DNA from: Clostridiales bacterium
GTDB taxonomy: Bacteria; Bacillota; Clostridia; Lachnospirales; Anaerotignaceae
DNA: 11,663 nucleotides
Assembly (NCBI GenBank): GCA_021202325.1
Contig: JAJQDF010000186.1
Location: forward strand, 1-11,663
Direction of reading: 5' to 3'
Part shown: piece after piece, positions 9,214-11,663 of the stretch
How the letters are laid out: each line of letters begins with the position of its first letter
How positions within the stretch are numbered: position 1 is the first letter of the stretch
The notes under the pieces: generated by a model
Seen by the model: the letters and a program-made list of their open reading frames with translations, nothing else
What the model was told of the DNA's origin: nothing
Database searches by the model: none
Made by a program: the position numbers and the translations under genes

Positions 9214-9247
9214 CGATTGCTGCGTGCTATTAGCACTCCCGCAATCG
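9214..9247. repeat. Hairpin 2 of the rpsG-fusA spacer, two stacked stems
   Basis: The outer stem CGATTGC (9214-9220) pairs with GCAATCG (9241-9247). The inner stem GTGCT (9224-9228) pairs with AGCAC (9232-9236) across an ATT loop, with a small internal loop (TGC opposite TCCC). All 12 pairs are perfect, which is unlikely by chance in so short a segment. Confidence 0.7.
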
Positions 9248-9250
9248 TAT

Positions 9251-9306
9251 CCGTAATTCGTACTCCGCTCATTTTTCTACAAAAAATGGCTGCATACTCA
9301 TTACGG
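9251..9306. repeat. Hairpin 3 of the rpsG-fusA spacer, three stacked stems
   Basis: CCGTAAT (9251-9257) pairs with ATTACGG (9300-9306); after a symmetric TC/TC internal loop, GTA (9260-9262) pairs with TAC (9295-9297). At the tip CATTTTT (9270-9276) pairs with AAAAATG (9282-9288) across a CTACA loop. This is the largest of the five structures. Confidence 0.6.
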
Positions 9307-9310
9307 TCAG

Positions 9311-9365
9311 GTTCTCTAATATCCATACTATGCTATGCGAGCATAGCACTATGGCTATTGAGAAC
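9311..9365. repeat. Hairpin 4 of the rpsG-fusA spacer, long near-perfect stem
   Basis: Four consecutive blocks pair: GTTCTC (9311-9316) with GAGAAC (9360-9365), AATA (9318-9321) with TATT (9356-9359), CCAT (9323-9326) with ATGG (9351-9354), and CTATGCT (9328-9334) with AGCATAG (9340-9346). The loop is ATGCG. This gives 21 pairs interrupted only by small bulges or mismatches, the strongest inverted repeat in the window. Confidence 0.75.
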
Positions 9366-9392
9366 GCTTTCAACGGAATATATCGATTATTG

Positions 9393-9425
9393 AGGCGGCG
9401 GCATAGTTTTTCTAGGCCGCAGCCT
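9393..9425. repeat. Hairpin 5, just upstream of the fusA ribosome binding site
   Basis: AGGC (9393-9396) pairs with GCCT (9422-9425), GCGGC (9398-9402) with GCCGC (9416-9420) and TAG (9404-9406) with CTA (9412-9414), with G-A mismatches between blocks and a five-T loop (9407-9411). It ends nine bases before the AAGGAGG of fusA, close enough to influence ribosome access. Confidence 0.65.
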
Positions 9426-9447
9426 AAAGAATGAAGGAGGAATAAAC

Positions 9448-11535
9448 GTGGCAGACAGAGAGTTCCCGCTGGCCAGAACCAGAAATATTGGTATCATGGC
9501 ACATATCGATGCAGGTAAAACAACTCTGACAGAGCGTATTTTGTTCTATACAGGCCGTAACTATAAAATCGGTGACACACACGATGGAACAGCTACCATG
9601 GACTGGATGGAGCAGGAGCAGGAGAGAGGTATTACAATTACTTCTGCCGCTACTACATGTCACTGGAAAGACAACAGAATTAATATCATAGACACACCGG
9701 GACACGTTGACTTCACAGTTGAGGTTGAGCGTTCTCTTCGTGTACTTGACGGAGCCGTATGCGTATTCTGCGCAAAGGGCGGCGTTGAACCCCAGTCAGA
9801 GACAGTATGGCGCCAGGCTGATAACTATAATGTACCTCGTATGGCTTTCGTTAACAAAATGGACATCATGGGCGCAGACTTTTACAATGTTATCGACATG
9901 ATGAAGGACAGACTTGGCTGTACACCGGTTCCGCTTGAATTACCTATTGGTACAGAACAGCAGTATGTAGGTAATATCGACCTTCTTAATATGAAGGCTC
10001 TTATTTATAAAGACGATGTAGGTAAGATTATTGAGGAGCAGGAAATTCCCGCAGACCTTCTTGAGAAGGCTGAGGAATACAGAACAAATCTCGTTGAGAG
10101 TGCTGCCGAGCTTGATGAAGAGCTTATGGACAAGTACCTCAGCGGTGAGGAGCTTACAATTCCTGAAATCAAGGCTGCTATCCGTAAGGGATGTATCGCT
10201 TGTGAAGTTGTTCCCGTATTCTGCGGTTCAGCTTACAGAAACAAAGGCGTACAGGCTCTCCTTGACGGTGTTATAGACTATATGCCGGCTCCTATCGATA
10301 TACCTTCAATAAAGGGTACAGATCCTGAAACAGGCGAAGAGGTAGAGAGACATTCTTCAGATTCAGAGCCTTTCTCAGCTCTTGCATTCAAGATTATGAA
10401 TGACCCCTTCGTTGGAAAGCTTGCATTCTTCAGAGTTTATTCAGGAACACTGGATTCAGGTTCATATGTATATAACTCAGTAAAGGGCAAGAAGGAACGT
10501 ATCGGACGTATCCTTCAGATGCACGCTAACCACAGAGAAGAGATCGACAGAGTTTACTCCGGAGATATTGCCGCTGCTGTAGGACTTAAGTCCACAACAA
10601 CAGGTGACACACTCTGCGATGAGGACCATGAAGTTATTCTTGAGTCAATGGTATTCCCCGAACCCGTTATCTCAGTCGCCATCGAGCCCAAGACTAAGGT
10701 CGGCAGAGATAAGATGGGCATTGCGCTTGCTAAACTTGCCGAGGAGGATCCAACATTCAAGACATATACAAACTCAGAAACTGGAGATACAATCATTTCC
10801 GGTATGGGCGAACTTCATCTTGAGATTATCGTAGACCGTCTTCTTCGTGAGTTCAAGGTAGAAGCAAACGTAGGTAAACCTCAGGTTGCTTACAGAGAGA
10901 CATTCCTTAAGGACGTTGACGTTGAAGGTAAATTCGTTCGTCAGTCAGGCGGCCGCGGCCAGTATGGTCATTGTAAGGTTAGATTCTATCCCATCGGCAC
11001 AGATCCTGAACATTCATATGAATTCGTTAACAGCGTTGTCGGCGGAGCTATTCCTAAGGAATACATTCCCGCTATCGACAAAGGTATTCAGGACGCTATG
11101 CAGAGCGGTATATTAGGCGGCTACCCTGTAGTAGGTGTTAAGGCTGAAGTATACGATGGATCTTACCATGATGTAGACTCATCAGAAATGGCTTACCAGA
11201 TTGCTGGTTCAATGGCATTCAAGGAAGCTATGAGAAAGGGAGATTCAGTTCTTCTTGAGCCTATCATGAAGGTTACAGTTACTGTTCCCGAGGATTACAT
11301 GGGCGACGTTATTGGCGACATCAACTCAAGACGCGGACGTATCGAAGGTATGGATGCAAGAAACGGAGTAGAGATTATCCACTCTTATGTTCCCCTTGCT
11401 GAAATGTTCGGCTACTCCACAGACCTCCGTTCCAGAACACAGGGACGTGGTAACTACGTAATGGAAGTTGACCATTATGAACAGTGCCCTAAGAGCGTTC
11501 AGGAAAAGGTTCTTGAAGGAAGAAAAGGTAACTAA
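9448..11535 (+). CDS. fusA: Translation elongation factor G
   Basis: EF-G is the GTPase that moves tRNAs and mRNA through the ribosome after each peptide bond and, with ribosome recycling factor, splits post-termination ribosomes. The 695-residue product has all G-domain motifs: P-loop AHIDAGKT at 18-25, switch I with RGITITSA at 60-67, DTPGH at 82-86 and NKMD at 136-139. Domains II to V follow with normal family sequence, including the [13 protein letters not shown] region of domain IV and the C-terminal SRRGRIEGM and [10 protein letters not shown] motifs of domain V. Length and the [14 protein letters not shown] signature match canonical EF-G rather than the tetracycline-protection or LepA branches. 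The GTG start is fixed by AAGGAGG (9434-9440), seven bases upstream. It belongs to the str operon, but its 275-base structured leader is unusual. Confidence 0.98.
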   Translation: MADREFPLARTRNIGIMAHIDAGKTTLTERILFYTGRNYKIGDTHDGTATMDWMEQEQERGITITSAATTCHWKDNRINIIDTPGHVDFTVEVERSLRVLDGAVCVFCAKGGVEPQSETVWRQADNYNVPRMAFVNKMDIMGADFYNVIDMMKDRLGCTPVPLELPIGTEQQYVGNIDLLNMKALIYKDDVGKIIEEQEIPADLLEKAEEYRTNLVESAAELDEELMDKYLSGEELTIPEIKAAIRKGCIACEVVPVFCGSAYRNKGVQALLDGVIDYMPAPIDIPSIKGTDPETGEEVERHSSDSEPFSALAFKIMNDPFVGKLAFFRVYSGTLDSGSYVYNSVKGKKERIGRILQMHANHREEIDRVYSGDIAAAVGLKSTTTGDTLCDEDHEVILESMVFPEPVISVAIEPKTKVGRDKMGIALAKLAEEDPTFKTYTNSETGDTIISGMGELHLEIIVDRLLREFKVEANVGKPQVAYRETFLKDVDVEGKFVRQSGGRGQYGHCKVRFYPIGTDPEHSYEFVNSVVGGAIPKEYIPAIDKGIQDAMQSGILGGYPVVGVKAEVYDGSYHDVDSSEMAYQIAGSMAFKEAMRKGDSVLLEPIMKVTVTVPEDYMGDVIGDINSRRGRIEGMDARNGVEIIHSYVPLAEMFGYSTDLRSRTQGRGNYVMEVDHYEQCPKSVQEKVLEGRKGN

Positions 11536-11549
11536 GAAATAAAATAATT

Positions 11550-11569
11550 ATTGCAAATGTGCGAGCAAT
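11550..11569 (+). promoter_or_regulatory. Short hairpin after fusA
   Basis: ATTGC (11550-11554) pairs with GCAAT (11565-11569) over a ten-base loop, followed by TTTATATAA. It could be a weak terminator for fusA, but the five-pair stem is marginal and it overlaps a better-supported promoter. Confidence 0.25.
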
Positions 11570-11579
11570 TTTATATAAT
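11551..11579 (+). promoter_or_regulatory. Likely promoter of the downstream tuf gene
   Basis: TTGCAA (11551-11556, four of six) is spaced 17 bases from a perfect TATAAT (11574-11579). Transcription would begin near 11586, about 56 bases before the presumed tuf start. Separate promoters for tuf are common because EF-Tu is needed in excess over EF-G. Confidence 0.6.
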
Positions 11580-11641
11580 ATCTCTAGTTTGGCTTTATGC
11601 TATCAACTCTTAGAATACATATTTAAGGAGGAAATTTTCAA

Positions 11642-11663
11642 TTGGCAAAGCAGTAATATGAAA
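11642..11663 (+). pseudogene. tuf: Apparent 5' end of tuf (EF-Tu) with an in-frame stop at codon 5; partial
   Basis: A ribosome binding site AAGGAGG (11625-11631) stands ten bases before TTG at 11642. From there the codons read Met-Ala-Lys-Gln-stop-Tyr-Glu before the window ends. EF-Tu in Firmicutes commonly begins MAKxKYE or MAKxKFE, and tuf normally follows fusA, so this is very probably tuf with AAA replaced by TAA at codon 5. The expected ATG also appears as TTG. EF-Tu is essential, so either this copy is broken, or the last bases are wrong, as can happen where assemblies end in a duplicated gene. Only about seven codons are visible. An ATG at 11658 is in another frame. Confidence 0.5.

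Larger units (their letters stand above)
9173..9447. repeat. Hairpin-dense spacer between rpsG and fusA, possible repeat element or structured RNA
   Basis: This 275-base spacer holds five inverted repeats in series that together cover most of 9180-9425. By my count G+C is about 46% over 9211-9420, visibly higher than in the other spacers. None of the stems ends in a clean T run, so they do not look like terminators. A 62-codon open stretch (9205-9393) runs through the hairpins without a ribosome binding site and is not called as a gene. Possible explanations are a palindromic mobile element (REP or MITE type) inserted between two operon genes, or a cis-acting structured RNA of fusA. The sequence does not settle which strand, if any, is the functional RNA. 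Confidence 0.6.

Noticed and set aside
9358..9384. Promoter for fusA, TTGAGA with TATATC
   Set aside because: The spacing is only 15 bases and the -10 is weak; the -35 is part of a hairpin arm.
9173..9447. CRISPR array or tRNA in the hairpin-rich spacer
   Set aside because: The hairpins differ in sequence and spacing, so they are not direct repeats, and no cloverleaf with conserved tRNA bases is present.

Overview
The window is a chromosomal core-gene segment from a low-to-moderate G+C Gram-positive bacterium, most likely a member of Clostridia. This rests on the compact RpoC with no trigger-loop insertion, the longer Firmicutes-type S12 N-terminal region, AAGGAGG-type ribosome binding sites, AT-rich intergenic DNA and frequent AGA/CTT codons. 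A closer placement (for example Oscillospirales or Ruminococcaceae) is only an impression. All genes read on the + strand.

Layout: an AT-rich 311-base leader with no recognisable gene; rpoB (312-4166) and rpoC (4183-7842), 16 bases apart; an intrinsic terminator (7875-7921); a new strong promoter (about 7992-8021) and a leader; rpsL (8127-8546); a 155-base structured spacer; rpsG (8702-9172); a 275-base spacer packed with five hairpins; fusA (9448-11535); a promoter (about 11551-11579); and, in the last 22 bases, what looks like the first codons of tuf. This is the classic rpoBC-str order (rpoB-rpoC-rpsL-rpsG-fusA-tuf). The terminator and promoter between rpoC and rpsL split it into at least two transcription units. 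The small L7Ae-family gene that sits between rpoC and rpsL in Bacillus is absent.

The genes supply the two largest RNA polymerase subunits, two 30S ribosomal proteins (decoding-centre S12 and head protein S7) and elongation factor G, so the window serves transcription and translation. The proteins look intact and ordinary; catalytic and metal-binding residues are present, and the rifampicin and streptomycin positions I checked are the usual sensitive-type residues.

The interest lies between the genes. The rpsG-fusA spacer is an almost continuous series of inverted repeats, richer in G+C than the other spacers. It could be a REP/MITE-like repeat or an undescribed structured RNA. The rpsL-rpsG spacer has a long stem-loop and a 12-base perfect palindrome where S7 feedback control acts in E. 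coli. The apparent tuf start carries an in-frame stop at codon 5, which may be an assembly-edge error or a broken gene copy. I found no defence system, CRISPR array, tRNA, rRNA, transposase or prophage gene.
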